Below are positions 48,109 through 56,786 of a stretch of 64,000 nt of DNA, one piece after another; positions within the stretch are counted from its first letter, which is position 1; each line of letters opens with the position of its first letter. The DNA lies in contig NZ_JXQD01000036.1 in assembly GCF_002100145.1 (NCBI RefSeq), forward strand, positions 62,001-126,000, given 5' to 3'. Below the pieces are notes generated by a model. That model worked only from the letters and a program-made list of their open reading frames with translations, did no database searches and was not told the DNA's origin. Source of the stretch: Vibrio sp. qd031 (lineage in GTDB: Bacteria > Pseudomonadota > Gammaproteobacteria > Enterobacterales > Vibrionaceae). The position numbers and the translations under genes were made by a program.

Positions 48109-48140
48109 AGACCAGCAATAAGTAGTGATGTTGCTGGTCT
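48109..48140 (+). repeat. hairpin just after the ABC operon
   Basis: AGACCAGCAA (48109-48118) pairs perfectly with TTGCTGGTCT (48131-48140). No U-tract follows. It may protect the mRNA 3' end ahead of the true terminator about 90 bases on. Confidence 0.6.
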
Positions 48141-48225
48141 CAATAACCCCCTGTGCTTCACCCGCTTGACGAGGAGTCGTACTAACTCAAGCATCAACAT
48201 ATTCACATTATTGGCCATTTGCCAT

Positions 48226-48260
48226 GCCACCAGTGTAAATCCTCACTGGTGGCCCTTTTT
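48226..48260 (+). terminator. terminator of the GH88-ABC operon
   Basis: GCCACCAGTG (48226-48235) pairs with CACTGGTGGC (48244-48253), followed by CCTTTTT. This is about 120 bases after the last ATPase stop codon. Another small hairpin, CCAAGT/ACTTGG, follows at about 48263-48278. Confidence 0.85.
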
Positions 48261-48498
48261 AACCAAGTAACCACTTGGCTGTATATTGTTTTGAGCATTT
48301 TTTTTGGTGTTTAAAATCATATGCTAGCTAATTACCCTGATCTTTTAGAGTTAGCAAATAAAATACGCCATTGATTAACTCAGTGTTTATTATCACTGAA
48401 TTATTTATATATCATTAAGTTGTAGGGTAATAGAAGAATAACGATCTTCATCGTTATATATTCGAGTCAGTACGTTCAAGGTTTATTAAGGTGGAAAG
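48261..48498. promoter_or_regulatory. AT-rich promoter region of the GH30 gene
   Basis: This AT-rich stretch of about 240 bases precedes the GH30 start. It holds a perfect hairpin, ATAACGAT/ATCGTTAT around CTTC (48438-48457), 42 bases before the ATG, which could be an operator or RNA element. I did not find the 14-base palindrome of the GH88 promoter here, nor a clear -35/-10 pair. Confidence 0.45.
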
Positions 48499-49884
48499 AT
48501 GAAAGCTAAGTTGGTAAGAACTAAAAAAGCGAGTAAAGAGTTTTGGACTCCGCAGCCAGATGTCATATTCAAAGATCTCAATGAAGTTGAGTTCAAGCCG
48601 CAAAATTTGATTGCAGTAGACTCTTCAAAAGAGTTTCAAGAACATATGGGATTCGGTGGTTCATTTACTGAAGCTGCAGCGGTAACGCTATCTGAGGCGC
48701 CAGAAGCGATTCGCCGAGAAGCGTTAACCGCGTATTTTTCTAAATCAGAAGGGTTGGGCTACAATCTTGGCCGCTTGAGCATTCATTCTTGTGACTTTGG
48801 ACTGGGTAATTACACCTATATCGAAGAGGGTGATGCAGCACTCGACACTTTTGATATGTCACATGACGATGAGTTGATCATCCCAATGATCAAAGAGGCA
48901 CAAGAGATAGCCGGTGAAGAACTTACTCTGCTCGCATCACCTTGGTCTCCCCCGGCTTTCATGAAAGACAACAATGAAATGAACTACGGTGGAAAACTCC
49001 TACCTGAATACCATCAAGCCTGGGCGAACTACTTCTCCAAATTTATTCATGGCATGCAAGATCGCGGTATAAATTTATGGGGAGTAAGCGTACAAAACGA
49101 GCCCGCAGCCACACAAACATGGGATTCATGCCAATACAGCGCCAATGAAGAAAAAAACTTTGTTCGCGACTACTTAGGCCCAACGCTTGAAATCAACAAT
49201 CAAGCGGATAAAAACATCGTGATTTGGGATCACAACCGAGACCTTATCCTAGAGCGCGCTATCCCTGCTTACTCTGACCCCGAAGCGGCTAAATACATTT
49301 GGGGGGTGGGTAATCATTGGTATGTCAGTGAAGACTTTGAGTTATTGGGCAAACTGCACGACCTATTCCCTGAGAAGCACATTTTATTTACCGAAGGCTG
49401 CGTAGAGTATGGGATTTATGGCAATGATCCTGTTTGGGAAAACGGTGAGCATTATGGCCGCAACATCATTGGCGACTTCAATAACTGGTCGAGAGGCTGG
49501 ATCGATTGGAACTTGTTCTTAAATGAAGAAGGTGGGCCGAATCACGTCAGTAACTTCTGTGAAGCACCAATTATGTATGATCGAAAAAAGCAGCAACTGA
49601 TCTACAACATCTCCTATTACTACATCGGTCACTTCTCTAAGTATATCCAAACAGGTGCTAAAAGAGTTTTAACCACAACGACGGCTAAGCCTGTCGAGAT
49701 CAGTGGTACCGGAACCAGAACCAATGCTAAGTCAGTTTCTGCAGTCGCCTACAAAAACCCCAATGGTGAGATTGTCATCGTCGCTCAAAATGAAGGGCAT
49801 ATTGCTGAGATGACATTAATGGTGGACGGAAAAGCAGTCAATATATCGTTGCCTAATAATTCAATATCAACATTTATTATTTAG
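48499..49884 (+). CDS. GH30-family glycoside hydrolase (cytoplasmic)
   Basis: The 461-residue protein belongs to GH30 (glucosylceramidase-like clan GH-A). The acid/base Glu201 lies in VSVQNEPAATQTWDSC and the nucleophile Glu299 in ILFTEGCVEYG. MGFGGSFTEAAA near the N-terminus and ASPWSPPAFMK are family marks, and a short beta domain (VVAYKNPNGEIVIVAQN type) closes the C-terminus. No signal peptide is visible, so it should act on imported oligosaccharide in the cytoplasm. Activities in the family include beta-glucosidase, beta-1,6-glucanase, beta-xylosidase and beta-glucuronidase, and the subfamily could not be settled by eye. TAAGGTGG precedes the ATG. Confidence 0.87.
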   Translation: MKAKLVRTKKASKEFWTPQPDVIFKDLNEVEFKPQNLIAVDSSKEFQEHMGFGGSFTEAAAVTLSEAPEAIRREALTAYFSKSEGLGYNLGRLSIHSCDFGLGNYTYIEEGDAALDTFDMSHDDELIIPMIKEAQEIAGEELTLLASPWSPPAFMKDNNEMNYGGKLLPEYHQAWANYFSKFIHGMQDRGINLWGVSVQNEPAATQTWDSCQYSANEEKNFVRDYLGPTLEINNQADKNIVIWDHNRDLILERAIPAYSDPEAAKYIWGVGNHWYVSEDFELLGKLHDLFPEKHILFTEGCVEYGIYGNDPVWENGEHYGRNIIGDFNNWSRGWIDWNLFLNEEGGPNHVSNFCEAPIMYDRKKQQLIYNISYYYIGHFSKYIQTGAKRVLTTTTAKPVEISGTGTRTNAKSVSAVAYKNPNGEIVIVAQNEGHIAEMTLMVDGKAVNISLPNNSISTFII

Positions 49885-49898
49885 TTACGTTAATCCAG

Positions 49899-49937
49899 CC
49901 ATCAGTAATGTAATTGTGAGGGTTGTATTACTGGTGG
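49899..49937 (+). terminator. hairpin after the GH30 gene
   Basis: CCATCAGTAAT (49899-49909) pairs with ATTACTGGTGG (49927-49937) with one wobble pair and a 17-base loop. The U-tract after it is poor, so termination may be incomplete and the porin may be partly cotranscribed. Confidence 0.5.
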
Positions 49938-50075
49938 TTAAATAAGGAGGTGTATATAGAAAATTAAACAACCCCAAGATATTTAGATTTATTTTAGTTA
50001 CTACAAAAAGCAGTTTTCATCTTGAATTTCCATCAAGGTGTAAGTATTTCTGTACCTATAATTATTGGAAAAATA

Positions 50076-51320
50076 ATGACAATTAAAAATATAAACATAG
50101 CAGCATTAGCCTTAGCAATTGGCAGCACTTTTTCAGCACACGCATCTACAGATTTTTTTGGATACGCCCGAGCAGGGCTCCATGTTTCCCCCGATAGTCC
50201 GAAAGGTAATGGTCACCCTGGCTATATCAGAGCAGAGGGCGCACCCAATAAATACCGCTTAGGTAATGAAGACGATTGGACTGAGCTGGGCGTCCGTCAT
50301 GACTTATATGAAGAGGGCACTGAGCGCGCTGAGATTGGATTTATGATGGGTACATGGCATAACCCAGAAACACGTTCAAACTCATTCAGTATAATGCAGG
50401 CTTGGGGGCAAATGTACGGAATACTGGGCGGTGAGAAAACCAGTTTATGGGCCGGCCAGCGCTACACCCGAAATATTGCCGATGACATGTTGGATTTTAA
50501 ATATTGGGATAATAGTGGTCGTGGGTTTGGTTTACGCGACATCGAAGCTGGTGACGTGCTGATCGACTTTGCTACGGTGTACAACAATGTCGCGTACACC
50601 GATTATCAAGACGATAGCAAAACTCGCCGCTCTGCAGTAATGATGCCCGAGTTTAGAGTTCATGGGATCGACTTTTTAAACGGCAATTTAACTCTTGGGG
50701 TGAACTATGCCGTCGTGGTTGACGATACTGACATTAAAGAGCACGTCGGTGAAGGCAACTATGATCGTGACGGGTACATGTTTACTGTAAACCATAAGTC
50801 TAACATTGCCGGTGCATACAATATCTTCACGGTGCAAATGAATGGTGGTATTGGTGTTGGTGGTTGGCATGATGGCGAAGGTGAGCTATTGAACCTAACT
50901 ACTCCGGGCACGAGTTACCGCATCATGAACCACGGTTTCTGTACCATCAACGAGTCGTGGGGCTGTCAGTATTCATTGGCGTACGAAAACATCAGTATGG
51001 ATGACGCCAATGATGATGGAAAAGACTGGTTTGCCGTAGGTATCCGTCCTAAATACTCTTGGAACCAATACATGCAAACGGAAGTCGAGTTAGGTTACCA
51101 ATTGGTCAACAGCGAGCGCTATGACGACAGTAACTCATCTTGGAAAGCGACGCTGGCACAGAAGTTCCAACTTGGGACAGTGCCGCATATTCGCTTCTAC
51201 GCGACCTATGCCGAAGCGGAGACTAACTGGCAAGAAGTGAGTTTTGGTAAGCACTCGTCTGAAGAGAACACCGCGATTGACTCATGGACCTTTGGTGTGC
51301 AATTTGAAGCGTGGTGGTAA
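50076..51320 (+). CDS. LamB-like carbohydrate-selective outer-membrane porin
   Basis: A signal peptide (IAALALAIGSTFSAHA) leads into STDFFGYARAG, the usual LamB start, followed by NKYRLGNEDDWTELGVRH, WAGQRYTRNIADDMLDFKYWDNSGRGFGLRDIEAG (the maltoporin signature region) and a C-terminal Trp (FEAWW). The mature length of about 390 residues is near maltoporin. A Cys pair (GFCTINESWGCQY) could form a loop disulfide. It probably admits the oligosaccharide used by this locus. ATG 50076 follows TTGGAA; an upstream in-frame start at 50022 lacks a signal-like N-terminus. Confidence 0.88.
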   Translation: MTIKNINIAALALAIGSTFSAHASTDFFGYARAGLHVSPDSPKGNGHPGYIRAEGAPNKYRLGNEDDWTELGVRHDLYEEGTERAEIGFMMGTWHNPETRSNSFSIMQAWGQMYGILGGEKTSLWAGQRYTRNIADDMLDFKYWDNSGRGFGLRDIEAGDVLIDFATVYNNVAYTDYQDDSKTRRSAVMMPEFRVHGIDFLNGNLTLGVNYAVVVDDTDIKEHVGEGNYDRDGYMFTVNHKSNIAGAYNIFTVQMNGGIGVGGWHDGEGELLNLTTPGTSYRIMNHGFCTINESWGCQYSLAYENISMDDANDDGKDWFAVGIRPKYSWNQYMQTEVELGYQLVNSERYDDSNSSWKATLAQKFQLGTVPHIRFYATYAEAETNWQEVSFGKHSSEENTAIDSWTFGVQFEAWW

Positions 51321-51365
51321 CCACTTACAATTATGCTGAGCATTAAATAGCAGCAAATAGTGTGA

Positions 51366-51395
51366 AACGGTCCTAATGAATTAGGGCCGTTTTTT
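51366..51395 (+). terminator. terminator of the porin gene
   Basis: AACGGTCCTAA (51366-51376) pairs with TTAGGGCCGTT (51381-51391) around TGAA with one wobble pair, followed by TTTTTG. Confidence 0.88.
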
Positions 51396-51436
51396 GTGTA
51401 AGCTATGAGCACTGCTTTTAATGCTTTGGGATAGTG

Positions 51437-51904
51437 ATGGGAAACTCAGTCAGTCAGACACTGCTTGTATTCGTCAGTATTCTAGCCATGCTACTATCCA
51501 GTATGGCGATGAGCTCCCCTGTCAGTACCACCATTGGCGTAAATGACAGTGCTATCCATTTAACACACGAACAACACAGTGTCGAAGGCCGCTGCCACCT
51601 AGCAGCGGGTGGAGAGTATGCCAGTGACTCCAGTTCGTCTATTGACGAAAAACACTGTCCAACAGTCAATACAGAGCTGTGCTGTCCCAGTACTTGCTTT
51701 AACACTTCCTTCGTTTTTCCTTCGATTGCTCAGCTTCAAGTGCATAGCGCAACATTGGCCCTACTGCATCCTGTGATGATCGGTCATAAAATTAGTCGGT
51801 TGCAAGGCATATTAAAGCCACCCATCACGTTTCCATTCCCCCAAATACAAATAAAATTCAATAGCTTACTATGGAATGGCAGACAAGACTCTGCTAAAGG
51901 ATGA
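51437..51904 (+). CDS. small exported Cys/His-rich protein, unknown function
   Basis: I do not recognise this 155-residue protein. It has a hydrophobic N-terminus (TLLVFVSILAMLLSSMAMS), read as a signal peptide or anchor, then a polar region with His and Cys residues (HLTHEQHSVEGRCHL; KHCPTVNTELCCPSTCFN), and a second mildly hydrophobic region. The Cys cluster suggests metal binding or disulfides. It ends 3 bases before a DUF411 gene, whose family is linked to copper handling, so a role in metal homeostasis is possible. ATG 51437 is preferred over the GTG at 51434. Confidence 0.65.
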   Translation: MGNSVSQTLLVFVSILAMLLSSMAMSSPVSTTIGVNDSAIHLTHEQHSVEGRCHLAAGGEYASDSSSSIDEKHCPTVNTELCCPSTCFNTSFVFPSIAQLQVHSATLALLHPVMIGHKISRLQGILKPPITFPFPQIQIKFNSLLWNGRQDSAKG

Positions 51905-51907
51905 AAA

Positions 51908-52348
51908 ATGAAAACGATTAAACGCGCTATTTATTTATGCACAATGATCATGGCAACCAACGCCGTCGCCAACACAACTGTCGAGTTGTATAAGTCCCCC
52001 AGTTGCGGATGTTGCACAGAGTGGGCCAATATCATGGAAGAGAAAGGTTATACCGTTCATGTTCATCACCAAAATAATTGGAATGAGGTTAAAAGCGACT
52101 TCGGCATGCCAAATCAATTGGTCTCCTGTCATACCGCGGTGATCGATGGCTACATGTTTGAAGGGCACGTGCCTGAGTCGGACATTGCGCGAGTATTAAA
52201 AGAGCGTCCACAAACACTGTCTGGATTGTCGGCGCCGGGTATGCCGCAGCACTCTCCTGGAATGGCAAAGCCGGGTGAGGAGTATAAAGACTTTGATGTG
52301 ATTGCCTTCGATAAGGACGGCAACATGAGCGTATATAGCCAGTATTGA
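51908..52348 (+). CDS. DUF411-family exported protein, probable metal binding
   Basis: The 146-residue protein has a signal peptide (ICTMIMATNAVA region) and the DUF411 signature VELYKSPSCGCCTEWANIMEEKGY, a thioredoxin-like start with a CGCC motif, followed by VSCHTAVIDGYMFEGHVPE and a Gly/Pro/Met-rich tail (APGMPQHSPGM) that could coordinate copper. Family members are found with copper-resistance genes. AAGGATG precedes the ATG, inside the end of the previous gene's unit. The two genes form a transcription unit that has no obvious link to the sugar genes on either side. Confidence 0.87.
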   Translation: MKTIKRAIYLCTMIMATNAVANTTVELYKSPSCGCCTEWANIMEEKGYTVHVHHQNNWNEVKSDFGMPNQLVSCHTAVIDGYMFEGHVPESDIARVLKERPQTLSGLSAPGMPQHSPGMAKPGEEYKDFDVIAFDKDGNMSVYSQY

Positions 52349-52413
52349 TGGTGCTTTATCAACAATAGAGTTGGACTCTCTTAAAAGATGGCCACACTCT
52401 ATAAATACAACTA

Positions 52414-52453
52414 AACGCAGTGTTCGGAGTGCTCTCTGTCCACTGCGTTTTTG
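52414..52453. terminator. terminator between the DUF411 gene and melR
   Basis: AACGCAGTG (52414-52422) pairs with CACTGCGTT (52441-52449), followed by T residues on the plus strand and preceded by A residues for the minus strand. It ends right at the stop codon of the converging AraC-family gene. Confidence 0.82.
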
Positions 52454-53365
52454 TTAGGCGTTATTTTTTCGATACTCCAGCGGCTTCAAACCCACCGAGG
52501 ATTGGAAAGTAGAATAAAACGCACTCGCTGATCGAAACCCTGCTTCTTGACTGATTTGGCTCACCGACATCGTAGATTCGGTGAGCAGCACCCGAGCCCG
52601 ATGTATACGCATATTGGTGATGTATTTTTTGATCGTCATATCCAGCATATTATGAAAAATATTCATTGCGTACTTGGGGTTAAGCTTCACCGCAGTTGCC
52701 ACATCATCGACAGTGATTGGGTTTTGAAAGTTGGCGGAAATATAGCTGATCATTTGATGAACATGCTTGGCAGTACTGGCACTAATGTTCTTATCGGGTC
52801 TGCCAACTTCAAAATGCGCGCTCACAATTAACTCTGCGTTGTACGAAAGTCGTCGTAAAAATAACCCTACCTCTTCACTAGTGATGTCCTGCATCACCGA
52901 TGATTCATGGGCGTAATATTTGTGCCAGCGGCGGCACTCTGAGATATGGATCAGGTCCGTGCTCATTGCGCGTGCAATATCACCATTAAGTAGTCGAGCT
53001 CCCAGGTTATTGTGCAGTCGCCAGTTAAACAAAATGTGTACCGGGACGGACAATATGGTCATAAACGCGTCGTCACTTACGGCGGTAACGCGATGGGGGA
53101 CAGTGGCCCAAAACGCGACGATGCTGCCCTGTTCAAACTTGATTTCATGTCCTGAAAGTTCATAGGTTAACTGGCCGTTATGTATCACATTTATCTCAAT
53201 GTGCTCGTGCCAGTGATACTCCTTCATGACCAAAGGTGCACGAAACTCAACCAGTAGCTCACTGGCATTTAGGGGCTCTTTTATAATCTTATCAAGCCCA
53301 TTACCCACGTATTTACTGGTCTTGGGGATAAGGTTTGGGTCTTGCAGGGTCATTCTAAAGGTCAT
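52454..53365 (-). CDS. melR: MelR-like AraC-family activator of the alpha-galactoside locus
   Basis: The 303-residue protein aligns along its whole length with E. coli MelR (302 residues): N-terminal EFRAPLVMKEYHWHEHIEINVI against the MelR cupin, middle segment FLRRLSYNAEL, and C-terminal AraC helix-turn-helix pairs (VDDVATAVKLNPKYAMNIF; ISQEAGFRSASAFYSTFQ). MelR activates melAB in response to melibiose. Here the gene is divergent from an ABC importer operon ending in melA. AGGAGG precedes the ATG. Assigning the symbol is by resemblance; the effector may be another alpha-galactoside. Confidence 0.82.
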   Translation of the reverse strand: MTFRMTLQDPNLIPKTSKYVGNGLDKIIKEPLNASELLVEFRAPLVMKEYHWHEHIEINVIHNGQLTYELSGHEIKFEQGSIVAFWATVPHRVTAVSDDAFMTILSVPVHILFNWRLHNNLGARLLNGDIARAMSTDLIHISECRRWHKYYAHESSVMQDITSEEVGLFLRRLSYNAELIVSAHFEVGRPDKNISASTAKHVHQMISYISANFQNPITVDDVATAVKLNPKYAMNIFHNMLDMTIKKYITNMRIHRARVLLTESTMSVSQISQEAGFRSASAFYSTFQSSVGLKPLEYRKNNA

Positions 53366-53625
53366 GTGGCCTCCTAACGTTTCAGGAACATTGTATGAGA
53401 CTTAGCCAAAGCAAGGAATGGGGGGATGTCACACTCATCGTAAACTTTTACTTACAAAAATTCCTGAAAAGTTATATTGCGTGAGCGGCAGGAGGCAAAC
53501 GGTTTACAGGGTTTGACGACTCTCTTATGGTTTAAATGACTTCACTGGTAACGTTTACACTTATCGTTATCGATGAGGGGAAAATAGCAACACCATTATT
53601 AAAAAACACTATGGACGTGACGCTA

Positions 53626-55674
53626 ATGAAACCTACAACCCTATTAAAAATTGCCATACTTCCGTCGCTACTGAGCATCTCAGTCGCGCAAGCCTTGCCT
53701 AATGGAGCCTCCTCGCTTCCAGAGCCAGCACAAATTCCAAATCGTTTGGAAATTAAGCAGTTTATGCCTGATGAACTGATGCAAGTGAAAGCTCTGGAGA
53801 GTTATTCTGAGCCTGCATGGGTCACTGAAAAATTTGTAAACGCCGGTTTGTTACCGCCAGTTAAGGACCGTTTGCCTAAAGAGCCTATCGTGATGATGAC
53901 CGAATCTATGCCTGATGGTGTGGGTGAATACGGTGGCGTTTTCCGTCACTCTATTGGTGGTCGACCACAAGGTTGGAACTGGGCAGCAGCACAAACTCAA
54001 GGATGGGGTGGCATTAACTACACTGTCCAACAGTGTTTGACCAGCACCGGACCTATGTACCAGCTCAAAGGTGAGGCTCTACAAGTGCTGCCAAACCTAG
54101 CAACTGACTGGCAGTGGTCCGACGATAAAATGTCATTGACCATGAACCTGCTTGAAGGTGCACGTTGGTCCGATGGCAAACTGTTTACCTCTGAAGATGT
54201 GCGTTTTTACTGGGAAGATACTGTTCTTGAAGAGCGTATTCCGTCATTCAGTTCGGCAGACGCTATTGGCTCTGGTGCTAAGCTGGAAGTCGTTGATGAG
54301 TACACAATTCGTTGGCACTTCGATAAACCAAGCCAAAATCAAGCGTTGTACAGCATGTCATTCTTAACCTTCTGCCCTGGGCCTGCGCACGTACTCAAAG
54401 CGCACCATCCTAAATACACAGAAGGCAAAACATTCGACGACTTCACCAATGCGTTGCCGGCGGATGAGCTACCAGCCGTGACAATGGGGCCTTGGGTACC
54501 AACCGATGTGAAGACAGACCAAATCATTGTTTTACGTCGTAATCCGTATTTTTGGAAAGTGGACGAAAAGGGTCAGCAGTTACCTTACATGGATGAAATG
54601 CATTTCAACTTAGGTACATGGGAAGGTCGCACCATTCAAACTTTGGCGGGTACCGCAGACTTCTCTAACATGGAAAACCCACCTATTTATCTAGAAACCT
54701 TGCGTAAGTTAGCCGGTGATAATGCTAAAGCGACCGCAATGTTTGGTCCGCGTAACTTGAGTTGGGCGATCCAGATGAACCAAAACCCAACCATGTCAGT
54801 GGCTGATGCTCGTCAAGAGGGTATTCGTCTACTTAACCGAGATCTAAAATTCCGTAAAGCGATCAGCCATGCGGTCGATCGTAAAACTTTGGGTCAAGCG
54901 TTGGTGAAAGGGCCATTTACCGCCGAATACGCGGGTGGCTTCCATCCAGAAACATCGTTTTATGATGCCGACAGTGTTGTTTACTTTGGCTATGACCAAG
55001 AGTTAGCTAAGCAATACCTTGCAGAGCTTGGCTTAAAAGATACCGATGGTGATGGGATCTTAAACTTTACTGAAGGTCCAGCGAAAGGTGAAGAGTTGGA
55101 AATTGTGCTAACGGTTGGTCCAACAAGCTCAGAAGCCGCGCTCGCAGAGAACCTTAACTCGATGATGGGTGAAGTGGGCATTAAGATCATTCCACGTCCA
55201 CTTGATAACGTTCAAAACGATGCAGAGCGCGATCGCGGTGCCTTTGATTGGCGTACACACCGTGGTGAGAAAGAGCTCGCGATTCCGTTCCAACGCGTTG
55301 AGTGGATTGCTCCAGTCGCAGAAACCGGTCCACTATGGCACCGTGGTAGCAACTCTGATCCGCAGCAGCTTCAAGACTTTGAAAAACGTCTTGCCGAGTT
55401 AGCATTAGAGTTCTCATCGGAAGAAGATACCGCGAAACAGAAGGCGTTGATGGCAGAGTTCAATACTCTATTCACCGAAAATGTCTACCACGTAGGCTTG
55501 GTCTCTTACCCTGGTGCACTGTTGGTGAATAAGCGAGTGAAGAACGTGCCTAACGCACCAATCCTTGCTTACCAATGGGCGGAAGACGCGGTAATGCGTG
55601 AACGTCTATGGGTGCCAAAATCAGATCAGATAGCAGAGCTTCAACCACAAACTCTGCCAACCCACTCTAAGTAA
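53626..55674 (+). CDS. periplasmic alpha-galactoside-binding protein candidate (AgpA-like, peptide family)
   Basis: The protein has a signal peptide (LLKIAILPSLLSISVAQA) and an unusually long family 5 solute-binding fold (682 residues against about 540 for DppA). Family segments include MNLLEGARWSDGKLFTSEDVRFYWED and LKFRKAISHAVDRKTLGQAL. Peptide-type binding proteins of this long kind transport alpha-galactosides in rhizobia (AgpA). The MelR-like regulator and MelA around it support the same role. ATG 53626 is chosen because the hydrophobic core then lies at the N-terminus; the earlier starts at 53536 and 53611 would bury it. Confidence 0.83.
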   Translation: MKPTTLLKIAILPSLLSISVAQALPNGASSLPEPAQIPNRLEIKQFMPDELMQVKALESYSEPAWVTEKFVNAGLLPPVKDRLPKEPIVMMTESMPDGVGEYGGVFRHSIGGRPQGWNWAAAQTQGWGGINYTVQQCLTSTGPMYQLKGEALQVLPNLATDWQWSDDKMSLTMNLLEGARWSDGKLFTSEDVRFYWEDTVLEERIPSFSSADAIGSGAKLEVVDEYTIRWHFDKPSQNQALYSMSFLTFCPGPAHVLKAHHPKYTEGKTFDDFTNALPADELPAVTMGPWVPTDVKTDQIIVLRRNPYFWKVDEKGQQLPYMDEMHFNLGTWEGRTIQTLAGTADFSNMENPPIYLETLRKLAGDNAKATAMFGPRNLSWAIQMNQNPTMSVADARQEGIRLLNRDLKFRKAISHAVDRKTLGQALVKGPFTAEYAGGFHPETSFYDADSVVYFGYDQELAKQYLAELGLKDTDGDGILNFTEGPAKGEELEIVLTVGPTSSEAALAENLNSMMGEVGIKIIPRPLDNVQNDAERDRGAFDWRTHRGEKELAIPFQRVEWIAPVAETGPLWHRGSNSDPQQLQDFEKRLAELALEFSSEEDTAKQKALMAEFNTLFTENVYHVGLVSYPGALLVNKRVKNVPNAPILAYQWAEDAVMRERLWVPKSDQIAELQPQTLPTHSK

Positions 55675-55680
55675 AAACAC

Positions 55681-55719
55681 ACAGAGGGTTGGCACATTAT
55701 GCGCCTGCCAACCCTCTGT
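55681..55719 (+). terminator. very stable intercistronic hairpin after the second binding-protein gene
   Basis: ACAGAGGGTTGGCA (55681-55694) and TGCCAACCCTCTGT (55706-55719) are perfect 14-base arms with an 11-base loop. The following TCATTTTA is a weak U-tract. As in malE-malF, this would protect the 5' cistron and lower permease expression. Confidence 0.8.
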
Positions 55720-55779
55720 TCATTTTACTTCTAGTCACCTGTTACAAGGGGAGTAATACTCCCCTACCTGGAGAACTCC

Positions 55780-56778
55780 ATGCTCGATTTTATAAGCAAG
55801 CGCTTGCTGGGCACCCTGATCCTGTTATTTGTGCTGAGCGTGCTGACTTTTGTCATCATTCAACTGCCAAGTGGCGATTACGGCGACTTGGTAAAAAACC
55901 AAGCCATGACGATGGGCGGGGCATCACCGGCTCAAGCGGAATTGCTCGCAGAGCAGGCGAGGGAACGCTTTGGTCTTAATGACCCACTCATTGTTCAATA
56001 TGGCCGATGGATTGGTAATATTGTATTTCACTTCGACTTTGGTCACTCATTTGCCTACAACAAACCGGTAATGGAAGTGGTCGGTGATCGCTTGCCTCGC
56101 ACGTTAGCCATTGCCCTATCTTGTCATATTGGTGCGACCCTACTAGGCGTACTTGCTGGTATTTATGCCGCACGCCGTCAAAACAAAGTAGGCGATCGCG
56201 TTGCGACACTCTTCTCATTTATTGCCATGACCGTACCACGCTTCGTGATGGCGATCATTTTGGTCTACTTCATGGTGTTTGTTTGGGATGTAGGCTCCAT
56301 TGGTGCCATGAACTCCCCGCAATACATGTTTGAGCCGATGTCGTGGGCAAAATTTTGGGACACCATTGTTCATATTTGGCCCGTTATTTTGATTGCAGCC
56401 TTCGGTGGTATGGCCTTTAACCTTCGTATTATGCGCGGTAACTTGCTGGATGTGTTGAAGCTTCAGTATGTCGAAACTGCTCGAGCCAAAGGCCTAACTG
56501 AAAACCGCGTCATTTATAAACACGCGGTGCCTAACGCGATGCACAGTTTAGTGTCTTATCAAGGTGTGGCCCTTCCGTACATGATCACCGGTGAAATGGA
56601 AGCTGCGATGGTTTTGGGTATCCCGACTATCGGTCCATTGATCATCAGTGCTATGGCTGAACAAGACGTCTATGTCATCGGCACCATCATGCTACTTATC
56701 GCAGCGCTATTGGTTATTGGTAATTTGATTGCCGATATTCTTCTCGCTGTATTAGATCCACGCATTCGACTTGCTTAG
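55780..56778 (+). CDS. ABC transporter permease (DppB/OppB type)
   Basis: The 332-residue protein starts LDFISKRLLGTLILLFVLSVLTFVIIQLPSGDY, the OppB/DppB beginning, and has six TM helices with the ATPase-contact loop around KLQYVETARAKGLTENRVIYKHAVPNAM. The N-terminal loop (SGDYGDLVKNQAMTMGG) is the type seen in the AgpA-associated group. It pairs with the next permease in the alpha-galactoside importer. Confidence 0.92.
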   Translation: MLDFISKRLLGTLILLFVLSVLTFVIIQLPSGDYGDLVKNQAMTMGGASPAQAELLAEQARERFGLNDPLIVQYGRWIGNIVFHFDFGHSFAYNKPVMEVVGDRLPRTLAIALSCHIGATLLGVLAGIYAARRQNKVGDRVATLFSFIAMTVPRFVMAIILVYFMVFVWDVGSIGAMNSPQYMFEPMSWAKFWDTIVHIWPVILIAAFGGMAFNLRIMRGNLLDVLKLQYVETARAKGLTENRVIYKHAVPNAMHSLVSYQGVALPYMITGEMEAAMVLGIPTIGPLIISAMAEQDVYVIGTIMLLIAALLVIGNLIADILLAVLDPRIRLA

Positions 56779-56786
56779 GAGTACTC

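Noticed and set aside
53366-53625. Region between melR and the binding-protein gene considered for MelR operators
   Set aside because: I could not identify a convincing repeated 18-base MelR-type site or CRP site by eye, so no feature is listed.
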